Shown here: in pieces, positions 33,213-42,098 of the stretch | How positions within the stretch are numbered: the stretch's first letter is position 1 | Layout: each line of letters begins with the position of its first letter | From: Roseburia sp. 831b | GTDB lineage: Bacteria; Bacillota; Clostridia; Lachnospirales; Lachnospiraceae | Assembly (NCBI RefSeq): GCF_001940165.2 | Contig: NZ_CP135162.1 | Coordinates: 671,501-735,500 of the forward strand | Direction of reading: 5' to 3' | DNA length: 64,000 nucleotides | The notes under the pieces: generated by a model | Databases searched by the model: none | What the model saw: only the letters and a program-made list of their open reading frames with translations | What the model was told of the DNA's origin: nothing | Program-made: the position numbers and the translations under genes

Positions 33213-33899
33213 ATGGAAAAAGTAAAAATTCTTGTAGTAGATGATGAAAGCAGAATGAGAAAATTAGTCAGGGACTTTTTGGTGCGTCAGAATTATGAGG
33301 TTTTAGAGGCAGCAGACGGCGAGGAAGCACTCGATTTATTTTATCGGGAAAAGGATATTGCACTGATTATCTTAGATGTTATGATGCCAAAATTAAATGG
33401 CTGGGATGTCTGCCGCGAGGTGAGGGAGACATCGAAAGTTCCGATTATTATGTTAACTGCAAAAGGGGACGAAAGCGACGAACTAAACGGTTTTGAACTT
33501 GGCGTAGATGAGTATATTTCAAAACCATTCTCCCCAAAGATTCTGGTTGCCCGTGTCGGCGCAATTTTGCGTAGAAGCGGAAAAACAGAAGAGACAGAGG
33601 AAAATATGGAACTGGGTGGAATTGTTGTGAATAAGACAGCACACCTTGTGACCGTAGATGGAGAGCGGATTGACTTAAGTTTTAAAGAATTTGAACTTCT
33701 CAGCTATTTTATGGAGAACGCCGGAATTGCACTTTCCAGAGAAAAAATTTTAAATCATGTCTGGAACTATGATTACTTTGGAGATGCCAGAACGATTGAC
33801 ACTCATGTAAAGAAGCTCCGCTCAAAGATGGGCAAAAAGGGTGAATATATCAAGACAATCTGGGGTATGGGTTATAAGTTCGAGGTGGAAAATGCGTAG
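33213..33899 (+). CDS. OmpR/PhoB family response regulator
   Basis: A 228-residue two-domain regulator. The receiver domain has the acidic pair in ILVVDDESRMRKL, the phospho-acceptor Asp55 in LIILDVMMPKLNG, and the Lys in YISKPFSPKIL. The winged-helix domain covers about 130-228 (DLSFKEFELLSYF; RTIDTHVKKLRSKMG). It is partnered with the kinase whose start overlaps its stop by 8 bp. The start at 33213 gives the typical MEKVKILVVDDE; an ATG at 33204 is too close to the GAGAGG site. Confidence 0.95.
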   Translation: MEKVKILVVDDESRMRKLVRDFLVRQNYEVLEAADGEEALDLFYREKDIALIILDVMMPKLNGWDVCREVRETSKVPIIMLTAKGDESDELNGFELGVDEYISKPFSPKILVARVGAILRRSGKTEETEENMELGGIVVNKTAHLVTVDGERIDLSFKEFELLSYFMENAGIALSREKILNHVWNYDYFGDARTIDTHVKKLRSKMGKKGEYIKTIWGMGYKFEVENA

Positions 33900-35418
33900 G
33901 AAAGGACAAAAGAGGACACAGTCTTTGACATGGCAGATGGCAGTGATTATCATCGGTCTTGTGGCAGGGACGGTATTCTTATGCTGGTTTTTAAATAATA
34001 CATTCCTGGAACGCTACTATATTGCACATAAGCAAAACAGCATGTTAGAAGGCTATGAATCGATTGATGATGCAGCGACAAAGGGAATCCTTGAAAAGCA
34101 AGAGTATGATGTAACGTTTGAAAATTTATGTGCCAACGGAAATATTACTGTGCTGATTATAGGACCGGACAGAACGATTGTAAGATCTTCTGCCAATGAT
34201 AATCAGGGAATCATGATTCAGTTTATGGATTTGATTTTTGATGGCGGAAATGCAAAGACCACAACGTTAGAAAAATCCGACAATTATGTCTTACAAAAGC
34301 AGACAGATGAAAGGTTAAATTCTGAATACCTTGTCCTGTGGGGAACGTTGTCGGACGGCAATTTTATCATGATGAGAACCGCACTGGAAAGCATTCGTGA
34401 GAGCGCTTCAATCTCAAATCGTTTTATGGGATATGTTGGATTGCTTGCAATTTTAATCAGTGCAGTCATTGTTATTTTTGTGTCAAAGGGAATTACGACG
34501 CCAATCTTAGAGCTGACCAATATTTCAAAGCGGATGACAGAGCTTGATTTCGATATTAAGTATCAGAGCCGCAAGAAGTACACAAATGAGATTGACGAAT
34601 TAGGCATGCATATCAACAATCTCTCCGAGGCATTAGAGAGAACGATTTCAGAGTTAAAAGGTGCAAATAACCAGTTAAAGCTTGATATTGAGAAAAAGAC
34701 ACAGATTGATGAAATGCGAAAAGAATTCTTATCGAATGTTTCTCATGAATTAAAGACGCCGTTAGCACTTATCCAGGGATATGCAGAAGGACTAAAAGAA
34801 TGTATCAACGATGATGCAGAGAGCAGGGATTTTTACTGTGAAGTCATTATGGATGAAGCGGATAAGATGAACCAGATGGTGAAAAAGCTTTTGACATTGA
34901 ATCAGCTGGAATTTGGAAATGACAAGGTTGTGATTGAACGGTTTGATATGACAGAACTCATCAAAGGTGTGCTGAATTCTACTACAATTTTGATGATGCA
35001 AAACGGAATAACGGTTGAATTTTTAGAGGATGAGCCGATGTATGTCTGGGCGGATGAATTTAAAATTGAAGAAGTTATGACAAATTATCTAAGTAATGCG
35101 GTCAATCATGCCGATTTAAATAAGAGAATTAAAATTTTCTATACGAAAAAGGCAGACTGTGTCAGAATCAGTGTCTTTAACACGGGAGAACCGATTCCGG
35201 AAGAGGATATCGATAATATCTGGATTAAGTTCTATAAAGTAGACAAGGCAAGAACACGTGAGTATGGTGGAAGTGGAATCGGATTGTCCATTGTAAAGGC
35301 AATCATGGAGTCCTTAAACCGCGAGTGTGGTGTCATTAACCATGAAGACGGAGTAGAGTTCTGGCTGGAGCTTGATACAAATGCAAGCAGTAATAGGAAA
35401 GAAGAACCAAAAATATAG
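33892..35418 (+). CDS. Sensor histidine kinase
   Basis: A 508-residue membrane kinase: helix 1 (about 14-35), an extracytoplasmic sensor domain (36-175), helix 2 (about 183-203), HAMP, a short coiled coil, then HisKA with the phospho-acceptor His285 in FLSNVSHELKTPLALIQGYA, and the ATPase domain with N box EEVMTNYLSNAVNHA and G boxes (YGGSGIGLSIVKAI). Signal and targets are unknown. The start overlaps the regulator gene. The following lipoprotein gene is a possible partner. Confidence 0.95.
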   Translation: MRRKGQKRTQSLTWQMAVIIIGLVAGTVFLCWFLNNTFLERYYIAHKQNSMLEGYESIDDAATKGILEKQEYDVTFENLCANGNITVLIIGPDRTIVRSSANDNQGIMIQFMDLIFDGGNAKTTTLEKSDNYVLQKQTDERLNSEYLVLWGTLSDGNFIMMRTALESIRESASISNRFMGYVGLLAILISAVIVIFVSKGITTPILELTNISKRMTELDFDIKYQSRKKYTNEIDELGMHINNLSEALERTISELKGANNQLKLDIEKKTQIDEMRKEFLSNVSHELKTPLALIQGYAEGLKECINDDAESRDFYCEVIMDEADKMNQMVKKLLTLNQLEFGNDKVVIERFDMTELIKGVLNSTTILMMQNGITVEFLEDEPMYVWADEFKIEEVMTNYLSNAVNHADLNKRIKIFYTKKADCVRISVFNTGEPIPEEDIDNIWIKFYKVDKARTREYGGSGIGLSIVKAIMESLNRECGVINHEDGVEFWLELDTNASSNRKEEPKI

Positions 35419-35484
35419 TTGATAAATTTTCAAAAAAATGGTAACATGAAGTAAAATTTAACTGATATTTTCAAAGGAGTGAAA

Positions 35485-36210
35485 ATGGGAAAATCAAGGA
35501 TGAAAGCGGTAGCAGCGATTTGCACTGCAACATTATTACTTGGTGGATGCGGCGAGGCACCTTATGAATTGACGCAGTCAGAAGAGTCTTTGATTGTCAA
35601 TTACGCGGCGCATGTTGTTGCGAAGTTTAATGTAAAGCAGAAAGATGGCATTACCTATGTGGATCCATCCAAGTTACAGCCACAGGAAGAGACGGAGACA
35701 GAACTTGCGGAAGAGACACCGCAGGATACGTCGACGGAGACTGCAGATGGTGCACAGAATGCCGGCGAGGGCGGACAGCCGCAGGAGAATGCAGAGCAGA
35801 CAGGAAAGACACTGCAAGATTTATTTGGAACGGATGGATTGTCAGTTTCCTATACAGGGTATGATGTAAATGCAAGTTATGTAGAGGAAGATTATTATTC
35901 TTTAAATGCACCTGCAGGAAGTACATACGTGATTCTGAATGTGAACGTGACAAACAATACAAATCAGGATATCACGCTGGACAATCTGAGTAAAAAACCA
36001 TCTTTTAAGGCAACGATTAACGGTGAAGAAGTGCCGGCAGAGACGACAATTCTGCTGACGGATTTTTCGACTTATCAAGGTACAATTGCAGCGGGACAGT
36101 CCGTAAACACCGTATTAATTTTTAAGGTAAATGAGGAAACAGGTGCTAATATTACAGATATGAACCTGGAAGTGAACATGAATGGAGAAAAAATAGCGGT
36201 TATTTTGTAA
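35485..36210 (+). CDS. Lipoprotein with DUF4352-like immunoglobulin domain
   Basis: A 241-residue lipoprotein: signal MGKSRMKAVAAICTATLLLG with lipobox LLGGC, Cys at about 22, then a Glu/Thr/Gln-rich linker (about 75-105) and a C-terminal beta-sandwich (STYVILNVNVTNNTNQDITL, then FSTYQGTIAAGQSV) like the DUF4352 extracellular domains. It is exposed outside the membrane. It follows the two-component operon by 66 bp and may be part of its regulon or signal path. The RBS is AAAGGAG; the start at 35485 is preferred to GTG at 35479. Confidence 0.8.
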   Translation: MGKSRMKAVAAICTATLLLGGCGEAPYELTQSEESLIVNYAAHVVAKFNVKQKDGITYVDPSKLQPQEETETELAEETPQDTSTETADGAQNAGEGGQPQENAEQTGKTLQDLFGTDGLSVSYTGYDVNASYVEEDYYSLNAPAGSTYVILNVNVTNNTNQDITLDNLSKKPSFKATINGEEVPAETTILLTDFSTYQGTIAAGQSVNTVLIFKVNEETGANITDMNLEVNMNGEKIAVIL

Positions 36211-36233
36211 AAATACACGAAAAATCGTATAAT
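36205..36233 (+). promoter_or_regulatory. Sigma-A promoter for cheV
   Basis: TTGTAA (36205-36210), 17 bp, TATAAT (36228-36233). It overlaps the stop codon of the lipoprotein gene. A second TATAAT at 36251-36256 has no matching -35. Confidence 0.6.
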
Positions 36234-36288
36234 TATGAAACAATATATGATATAATTATTTTACAAAGACTGCAGGAGGAGATATGTG

Positions 36289-37200
36289 ATGGATACAAAT
36301 ATTCTTTTGGAAACAGGTACGAACGAATTAGAGGTTTTGGAATTTACATTAGGTGACAACCATTATGGAATTAATGTTGCGAAGATTCGTGAAATTTTAA
36401 CATATCAGGCAGTTACACCAATTCCAAATGCACATCCGAGTGTGGAAGGTATTTTTATGCCACGTGATGTAATGATGACAGTTATTGACTTGAAACGCTG
36501 CTTGGGAATGCAGCCATCCGAAGAGGGCGGATTGTTCATTATTACCAACTTTAACAAATTAAATATTGCATTTCATGTAGATGAGGTAATCGGAATTCAC
36601 AGAGTATCCTGGGAAGACATTATCAAACCGGATTCTACAATTAATACAGAAGATAACAGCGCATCTACCGGTGTTATCAAACTGGGTGACAAATTAGTTG
36701 TCATTCTTGACTTTGAAAAGATTGTGACAGATATCAGTCCAGAGACAGGACTTAAGGTATCTGATGTAGATAACATGACAGGAAGAGAGAGATGTGATTC
36801 TCCAATTCTGATTGCAGAGGATTCTCCGCTTCTTGGTAAATTGATTACAGACTGTCTGAAAAAATCAGGTTATACCAACATCATTATGAATATGAATGGA
36901 CAGGAAGCATGGGATAAGCTTTGTCAGATGAAAGCGGAAGGAGATGTCTTAGATAAGGTTCATTGCATTATCACAGATATTGAGATGCCACTTATGGATG
37001 GTCACCGCCTCACAAAGCTTGTTAAGACAGATGATGTGTTAAAGAAGATTCCAGTTGTTATCTTCTCATCCTTAGTCAATGAGGAAATGAGAAGAAAAGG
37101 AGAACAGATCGGTGCAGATGCTCAGTTGACCAAGCCAGAGATTGGAAGTTTGGTATCCGCAATTGATGAACTCATCGACAAGGGACTTTCTTCAAGATAA
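36289..37200 (+). CDS. cheV: Chemotaxis protein CheV
   Basis: A 303-residue protein with a CheW domain (about 10-155: LEFTLGDNHYGINVAKIREI; IPNAHPSVEGIFMPRDVM) and a receiver domain (about 170-300: PILIAEDSPLLGKLI; the phospho-acceptor Asp in IITDIEMPLMDGH; Lys in QLTKPEIGS). CheV couples chemoreceptors to CheA and takes part in adaptation by phosphorylation. No other che gene is in the window, so it is a stand-alone copy. The start is ATG 36289 after GCAGGAGGAG. Its presence supports a motile organism. Confidence 0.95.
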   Translation: MDTNILLETGTNELEVLEFTLGDNHYGINVAKIREILTYQAVTPIPNAHPSVEGIFMPRDVMMTVIDLKRCLGMQPSEEGGLFIITNFNKLNIAFHVDEVIGIHRVSWEDIIKPDSTINTEDNSASTGVIKLGDKLVVILDFEKIVTDISPETGLKVSDVDNMTGRERCDSPILIAEDSPLLGKLITDCLKKSGYTNIIMNMNGQEAWDKLCQMKAEGDVLDKVHCIITDIEMPLMDGHRLTKLVKTDDVLKKIPVVIFSSLVNEEMRRKGEQIGADAQLTKPEIGSLVSAIDELIDKGLSSR

Positions 37201-37216
37201 TACGTTTAAAGTGAAA

Positions 37217-37243
37217 AGGGGTGTGATGTTTCATCACATCCCT
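37217..37243 (+). other. 12-bp stem-loop between cheV and next gene
   Basis: 37217-37228 pairs with 37232-37243 (AGGGGTGTGATG with CATCACATCCCT, one G-T pair, loop TTT). No T-run follows, so it is a weak or partial terminator at best. Confidence 0.5.
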
Positions 37244-37277
37244 AATTCGGTTATAGAGAAACATCGGAGGAAACATA

Positions 37278-38855
37278 ATGAGCAAATCTGAAGATTATTT
37301 GGACAATCTGCTTAGTTCTGTATCGCCAAAAAACAGTGGAAGGTCTATCTCCTTAAGTGATGCGGGGAGAGTGGTAGATCCAGACAAAGCATTTTTAGAT
37401 GAATTTGAAAAACAGTTGATGGAAGACGACGGGGATGATCAGTTCCTGCGTGATTTCGAGAAAGAATTAGCAGGCGATCACAGCACTGTTTTCCAGGATG
37501 AGAAGCCGGATGCAGAGGAGACTGTACCAGCGGAACATGTTTCATCAGAGGATGAAGCGGATGTTGATAAGGAAGACCTGATTGGAAATCTCGACAACAT
37601 TGTGAATTCTGCGAAAAAGAAAATGCAGGATGAGGAAGAGGCAGAGGGAGAGAATGAACTTTCAAAGGAATCAGATGATGAGTCAGAATTCGTTGTGGAC
37701 ACGTTAGATGATGACGCGAAAGCAATGATAGAGTCCAGCCAAAAGGGACCAAGCCTGAAAGAGGAGTTCGGAATCGAAGATGATGACTTTGATGATTTTG
37801 GAATTGAGGATGATATCACATTTGGCGATGAGCCAGAGACACAGAATGAGGCAACAAAAGACACAGAGTCAAACGGTGAGGATGACGATGTAGTATCTTT
37901 GCTGCAATCAGAAGATGACTTTGCCGAGCTTGGCAATATGATAAAAGAAAAAGACGAAGGTGCGGCAGAATCCACGGACAAAGAGGATGGAAAGAAAAAA
38001 GATTCCGACAAAAAAGAGGGATTTTTTGCAAAATTAAAACGTATCCTGTTTGGTGAGGATGAGGACGAGGAGAACGCAGCTAAGGAACCGGAGAAAAAAG
38101 AAGAAAGCACGATGGAAGGACTGGATGGATTATCAGATGAAAATCTTGATATTCTAAAAGAACTGGAAGGTTCCATGGGTGCAAAAGCAGAAAAAGAACC
38201 GGAAGAAGAGCCAAAAGATAAGAAAGAAAAGAAGAAGAAAGAGAAGAAGCCAAAGGAAAAGAAAGAAAAGAAACCGAAGGTTAAGAAGGAAAAGAAACCA
38301 AAGCCACCAAAGGAGAAGGACAATACACCACCTCTTCCAAAGGTTCCGGTGATTTTAATCTTTGTGATGGCAGCATCTTTCATGCTATTAATTTTGTTAG
38401 GAAGCAAAGTAATCAATTATTCTTCAAACATCAAGCAGGCACAGTCTTTGACAGACCAGGGAAAATATACAGAAGCATATGCCGAGTTATCAGGAATGGA
38501 TGTGAAAGACAAAGATACAGAATTATATGAGAAAACCAAGATTTTAGCAGCTGTATCCAGCCAGTATGAGGCAGCACAGGTGTTCATAGAAGACGAAGAT
38601 TATGATATGGCATTGGATTCTCTGATTTGTGCAGTAGGACGATACGATATCAATTATTCGGATGCAGAGACCTATAACTGTACCGTAGAATTAAACCTGA
38701 TTGAGCAGAATGTGGAGGAAACATTAAGTTCCCAGTTCGCAATGACAGCAGATCAGGCAAGAGAATTATATGCAACACGATCCAGAAAAGATTATACAGT
38801 TGAAGTGTATAAAGTGATTCAAAATTTAGGCTTGGAAAAGGTGACGGAAGAATGA
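37278..38855 (+). CDS. Hypothetical membrane protein with acidic and Lys-rich disordered N-part
   Basis: A 525-residue protein I do not recognise. Residues 1-300 are very acidic and low complexity (FGIEDDDFDDFGIEDDITFG). Residues about 300-350 switch to a Lys/Pro/Glu block (KEKKPKVKKEKKPKPPKE). One membrane helix follows (about 354-375) and then a 145-residue outer domain with TPR-like helices (QAQSLTDQGKYTEAYAELSG; YEAAQVFIEDEDYDMALDSL). The topology is thus a large charged cytoplasmic arm and a helical external domain. It lies 77 bp after cheV and its stop overlaps hisH (ATGA). A polar scaffold role is conceivable, but nothing proves it. Confidence 0.7.
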   Translation: MSKSEDYLDNLLSSVSPKNSGRSISLSDAGRVVDPDKAFLDEFEKQLMEDDGDDQFLRDFEKELAGDHSTVFQDEKPDAEETVPAEHVSSEDEADVDKEDLIGNLDNIVNSAKKKMQDEEEAEGENELSKESDDESEFVVDTLDDDAKAMIESSQKGPSLKEEFGIEDDDFDDFGIEDDITFGDEPETQNEATKDTESNGEDDDVVSLLQSEDDFAELGNMIKEKDEGAAESTDKEDGKKKDSDKKEGFFAKLKRILFGEDEDEENAAKEPEKKEESTMEGLDGLSDENLDILKELEGSMGAKAEKEPEEEPKDKKEKKKKEKKPKEKKEKKPKVKKEKKPKPPKEKDNTPPLPKVPVILIFVMAASFMLLILLGSKVINYSSNIKQAQSLTDQGKYTEAYAELSGMDVKDKDTELYEKTKILAAVSSQYEAAQVFIEDEDYDMALDSLICAVGRYDINYSDAETYNCTVELNLIEQNVEETLSSQFAMTADQARELYATRSRKDYTVEVYKVIQNLGLEKVTEE

Positions 38856-39457
38856 TAGCAATTATTGATTATGATGCAGGAAATATCAAAAGTGTTGAGA
38901 AAGCACTCCATTATATCGGTCAGGAATGTGTGGTGACCAGAGATTTTAACGAAATCCGCAATTCTGACAGAGTTATTTTGCCGGGAGTAGGCTCCTTTGG
39001 AGATGCGATGGCACATTTGAAAAAATATGAGCTGGACAAGGTAATTCGGGAAGTAACTGAAATGGGAAAACCATTTCTTGGAATCTGCCTTGGCTTGCAG
39101 CTCTTATTCGAAGGAAGCGAAGAGAGCGAGGGTGTGGAAGGCTTACACTTGTTAGAGGGAACGATTAAAAAGATTCCGGACAAGGAAGGCTTAAAGATTC
39201 CGCACGTTGGCTGGAATTCCCTGACACTGCAGCATAATGGTAGATTGTTTGAGGGCATTGGACAGGATGCCTACGTCTATTTTGTACATTCCTATTATTT
39301 ACAGGCAAAGAATGAGGAGATTGTAAAAGCAACCACAGAATACAGCACCTGTATTCATGCTTCGGTAGAACAGGGCAATATTTTTGCATGTCAGTTCCAT
39401 CCGGAAAAAAGCAGTGCGGTTGGTCAGAAGATTCTAACAAACTTTTCAATGATTTAG
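38852..39457 (+). CDS. hisH: Imidazole glycerol phosphate synthase, glutaminase subunit
   Basis: A 201-residue class I glutamine amidotransferase: IIDYDAGNIKSVEKAL, oxyanion loop LPGVGSFGDAM, the nucleophile Cys79 in FLGICLGLQLLFEGS, and the His-x-Glu pair in CQFHPEKSS. It supplies ammonia to HisF for histidine and AICAR formation. Its start overlaps the upstream stop by 4 bp; hisF follows 15 bp later. The rest of the his operon is not here. Confidence 0.97.
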   Translation: MIAIIDYDAGNIKSVEKALHYIGQECVVTRDFNEIRNSDRVILPGVGSFGDAMAHLKKYELDKVIREVTEMGKPFLGICLGLQLLFEGSEESEGVEGLHLLEGTIKKIPDKEGLKIPHVGWNSLTLQHNGRLFEGIGQDAYVYFVHSYYLQAKNEEIVKATTEYSTCIHASVEQGNIFACQFHPEKSSAVGQKILTNFSMI

Positions 39458-39472
39458 GGAGGAAGGCAGAAG

Positions 39473-40234
39473 ATGTTTACAAAAAGAATCATTCCTTGTC
39501 TTGATGTGAAAAACGGACGGGTCGTAAAAGGTGTTAACTTTGTTGATTTAAAAGATGCGGGAGACCCGGTTGAGATTGCAGCAGCCTATGATAAGGCTGG
39601 AGCAGACGAACTGGTGTTCCTTGATATTACAGCTACTTCGGATGCAAGAGAAACTGTTGTGGAGATGGTTCGAAAAGTAGCGGATAAAGTGTTTATTCCA
39701 TTTACCGTTGGTGGAGGAATCCGTACGGTAGAGGATTTTCGTACCCTTTTAAGAGAAGGTGCGGATAAGATTTCGATTAATTCTGCAGCGATTAATTCGC
39801 CAAGACTTATCTCGGATGCAGCGGACAAATTTGGCAGCCAGTGTGTAGTGGTTGCAATTGATGCAAGAAAAAGAGAAGATGGAAGCGGCTGGAATGTATA
39901 CAAGAATGGTGGCCGTATCGATACAGGACTTGACGCAATTGAGTGGGCGAGAGAAGCGGATAAGCTTGGAGCCGGTGAAATTCTTTTGACAAGTATGGAT
40001 TGTGACGGTACAAAGGCAGGATATGACATTGAACTTACCAGATTGATTGCAGAAAACGTTTCCATTCCTGTGATTGCATCCGGTGGTGCCGGAACAAAAG
40101 AGCATTTTTATGAGGCTCTGACAAAAGGAAAAGCAGACGCAGCACTTGCAGCTTCCCTTTTCCATTATAAAGAATTAGAGATTGCAGATTTAAAAGACTA
40201 TTTGGCAGAACGTGGAGTTTCCGTCAGAAGGTAG
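39473..40234 (+). CDS. hisF: Imidazole glycerol phosphate synthase, cyclase subunit
   Basis: A 253-residue beta-alpha barrel with the catalytic Asp in [18 protein letters not shown], the second Asp in [12 protein letters not shown], and phosphate-binding loops [12 protein letters not shown] and [13 protein letters not shown]. With HisH it makes IGP and AICAR; the latter is used by the purH product in this window. A GGGAGG RBS is present. Confidence 0.97.
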   Translation: MFTKRIIPCLDVKNGRVVKGVNFVDLKDAGDPVEIAAAYDKAGADELVFLDITATSDARETVVEMVRKVADKVFIPFTVGGGIRTVEDFRTLLREGADKISINSAAINSPRLISDAADKFGSQCVVVAIDARKREDGSGWNVYKNGGRIDTGLDAIEWAREADKLGAGEILLTSMDCDGTKAGYDIELTRLIAENVSIPVIASGGAGTKEHFYEALTKGKADAALAASLFHYKELEIADLKDYLAERGVSVRR

Positions 40235-40250
40235 TAGATAGGAGATTGTT

Positions 40251-40931
40251 ATGCCACCGATTCAAAATGACTGGCTGAAACCGTTAGAGCCAGAATTTCA
40301 CAAAGATTATTACAAGTCACTGTTTCAGAAAGTGACACAAGAATATAAGACGCATTTGATTTTCCCACCGGCAGATGATATTTTTAATGCGTTTCACCTG
40401 ACACCGCTTAAGGATGTGAAGGTTGTGATTTTAGGACAGGACCCTTATCACAATGATGGACAGGCACACGGACTTTGCTTTTCGGTAAAACCGGAAGTCG
40501 ATATTCCACCGTCTCTGGTGAATATCTATCAGGAATTACATGATGATTTGGGTTGTTACATTCCAGACAACGGATATCTGGTAAAATGGGCAAAACAGGG
40601 TGTCCTGATGCTCAACACAGTACTCACAGTCCGTGCACACGCGGCAAATTCTCACAGAGGAATTGGCTGGGAGCAGTTTACAGATGCAGCAATCCGTATC
40701 TTGGATGAGCAAGACCGCCCAATCGTATTTATCCTATGGGGAAGACCTGCGCAGATGAAAAAGGCGATGCTTCATAATCCCAAACATTTGATTTTAGAAG
40801 CGCCTCATCCAAGTCCATTGTCCGCATACCGTGGTTTCTTTGGAAGCAAGCCTTTCAGCAAGACAAATCAGTTTTTGGTAGAACATGGATTAGAGCCGAT
40901 TGACTGGCAGATTGAAAATAAGAATTCGTAA
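40251..40931 (+). CDS. ung: Uracil-DNA glycosylase, family 1
   Basis: A 226-residue enzyme with the water-activating motif VVILGQDPYHNDGQAHGL, the uracil-binding segment MLNTVLTVRAHAANSH, and the DNA-intercalation loop EAPHPSPLSAYRGFFGSKPF. It removes uracil from DNA. It follows hisF by 16 bp and is probably cotranscribed, although the functions are unrelated. Confidence 0.97.
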   Translation: MPPIQNDWLKPLEPEFHKDYYKSLFQKVTQEYKTHLIFPPADDIFNAFHLTPLKDVKVVILGQDPYHNDGQAHGLCFSVKPEVDIPPSLVNIYQELHDDLGCYIPDNGYLVKWAKQGVLMLNTVLTVRAHAANSHRGIGWEQFTDAAIRILDEQDRPIVFILWGRPAQMKKAMLHNPKHLILEAPHPSPLSAYRGFFGSKPFSKTNQFLVEHGLEPIDWQIENKNS

Positions 40932-40974
40932 AGAATTGACATCGAAATGAAATTGAATACCGAAAAATGAGGAG

Positions 40975-41001
40975 TGCCCAGACATCTAAGATGCCTGGGC
41001 A
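40975..41001 (+). other. Hairpin after ung
   Basis: 40975-40986 and 40990-41001 pair over 12 positions with one mismatch (TGCCCAG.CATC arms, loop TAA). The following AATTATGAAA is not a T-run, so termination is uncertain. The rest of the gap to 41143 shows no gene. Confidence 0.45.
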
Positions 41002-41143
41002 ATTATGAAAAAAATTTATCAAGTGATAAGTACTTAATAACTTATTTGATATTATAATTGTACCAATGAGTTATGAACAATCTATGAACGAACGGTAAAG
41101 GCTTTCTTAAGGTATTGTGTCTGTTATTTATACATGGAAAAAC

Positions 41144-41171
41144 TAAAGAAAACAGCGCGTTATTACGATAT
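41144..41171 (+). promoter_or_regulatory. Sigma-28 (SigD)-type flagellar promoter
   Basis: TAAA (41144-41147, in CTAAAG), 16 bp, TACGATAT (41164-41171), close to the SigD consensus TAAA-N15-GCCGATAT. It lies 57 bp before the start of a FliD-C-like gene, which fits late flagellar expression. Confidence 0.6.
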
Positions 41172-41228
41172 ACAATATAGTAGAAAATGATAACAGGGAT
41201 GTGAATAGAATTCAAAGGAGTGATTACT

Positions 41229-41987
41229 ATGGCAACAATTTCATCGTATGATTCTTCCTCTATCAGCACATTGTTTTCCAGCTTCTCCAACAAGAAGACG
41301 AGCAATGTAGCATCGGATTTGCTTGGAATTAGTTACAGTGATTATGCGATTATCAAAAATGGCAGTTATCATAAGCTGATGAAGGCATATTATTCGGATG
41401 ATAAGAAGACAGAAAATATTGCGTCTTCGATGGCGACAGCAAAAGATACGACAAAGACGTTAGCTTCTGTTGAAAATGCTGCAGAAGATGTGAAGAAGAA
41501 GGCAGAAGATTTGCTTTCAAATGGAAGTAAGTCTGTATTCAAGAAAGAGAGTGTCAAGGGAAGCGATGGCACAACAACGCAGGAATATGACAAAGATGCC
41601 ATCTATAAGGCAGTTTCTAATTTTGCAAGCAGTTATAATGACTTGTTAGATGCTGCGTCAAAGTCCAATACAAATCAGATTTTAAGTACAACCAAATCAT
41701 TGGTAACTTATACAAGTCAGAATGAGAAACTGCTTGGTTCCATTGGAATCACCATCGGCAGTGACAATAAGATGTCAGTTGATGAGACACAATTTAAGAA
41801 GGCAGATATGTCGACTGTGAAGTCGATTTTCCAGACAACAGGTGCATATGGCTATCAGGTATCCGCCAAGGCATCCATGATTCAGTATTATGCGCAGAAT
41901 GAGGCATCTAAGTCCAACACGTATTCTAAGAATGGAATGTATACATACAACTATAATTCCGGTCAGATTTATCAGTCTACGACCTAG
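41229..41987 (+). CDS. FliD C-terminal-like protein, second copy
   Basis: A 252-residue Ser/Thr/Lys-rich protein, helical in the middle (SVENAAEDVKKKAEDLL; ASSYNDLLDAASKSNTNQIL), then LLGSIGITIGSDNKMSVDET and YQVSAKASMIQYYAQNE, which match the FliD C-terminal region (GI...DG.L..D...). It resembles the 21699-22520 protein in layout. It has no signal peptide. The sigma-28-type promoter supports a motility role; it may be a flagellum-exported protein. The start is ATG 41229, after AAAGGAG; GTG 41220 is too close to it. Confidence 0.6.
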   Translation: MATISSYDSSSISTLFSSFSNKKTSNVASDLLGISYSDYAIIKNGSYHKLMKAYYSDDKKTENIASSMATAKDTTKTLASVENAAEDVKKKAEDLLSNGSKSVFKKESVKGSDGTTTQEYDKDAIYKAVSNFASSYNDLLDAASKSNTNQILSTTKSLVTYTSQNEKLLGSIGITIGSDNKMSVDETQFKKADMSTVKSIFQTTGAYGYQVSAKASMIQYYAQNEASKSNTYSKNGMYTYNYNSGQIYQSTT

Positions 41988-42015
41988 AACTGTGAATTTA
42001 AAATATGAAAATAAG

Positions 42016-42051
42016 AGAACCGATTGCCTGTTAGCTGCAATCGGTTCTTTT
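42016..42051 (+). terminator. Rho-independent terminator
   Basis: A 12-bp perfect stem, AGAACCGATTGC (42016-42027) with GCAATCGGTTCT (42037-42048), 9-nt loop, then TTT. It may also serve the LysR gene from the other side. Confidence 0.85.
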
Positions 42052-42098
42052 GTGTGTAAAGAAAAATAATACAAAATTAGGTATGTTAATTTGATGTT

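Noticed and set aside
37478..38416. 312-codon Ser/Phe-rich open frame on the minus strand
   Set aside because: It is the complement of the Asp/Glu/Lys-rich coding sequence at 37278-38855; its bias is explained by that and it has no RBS.
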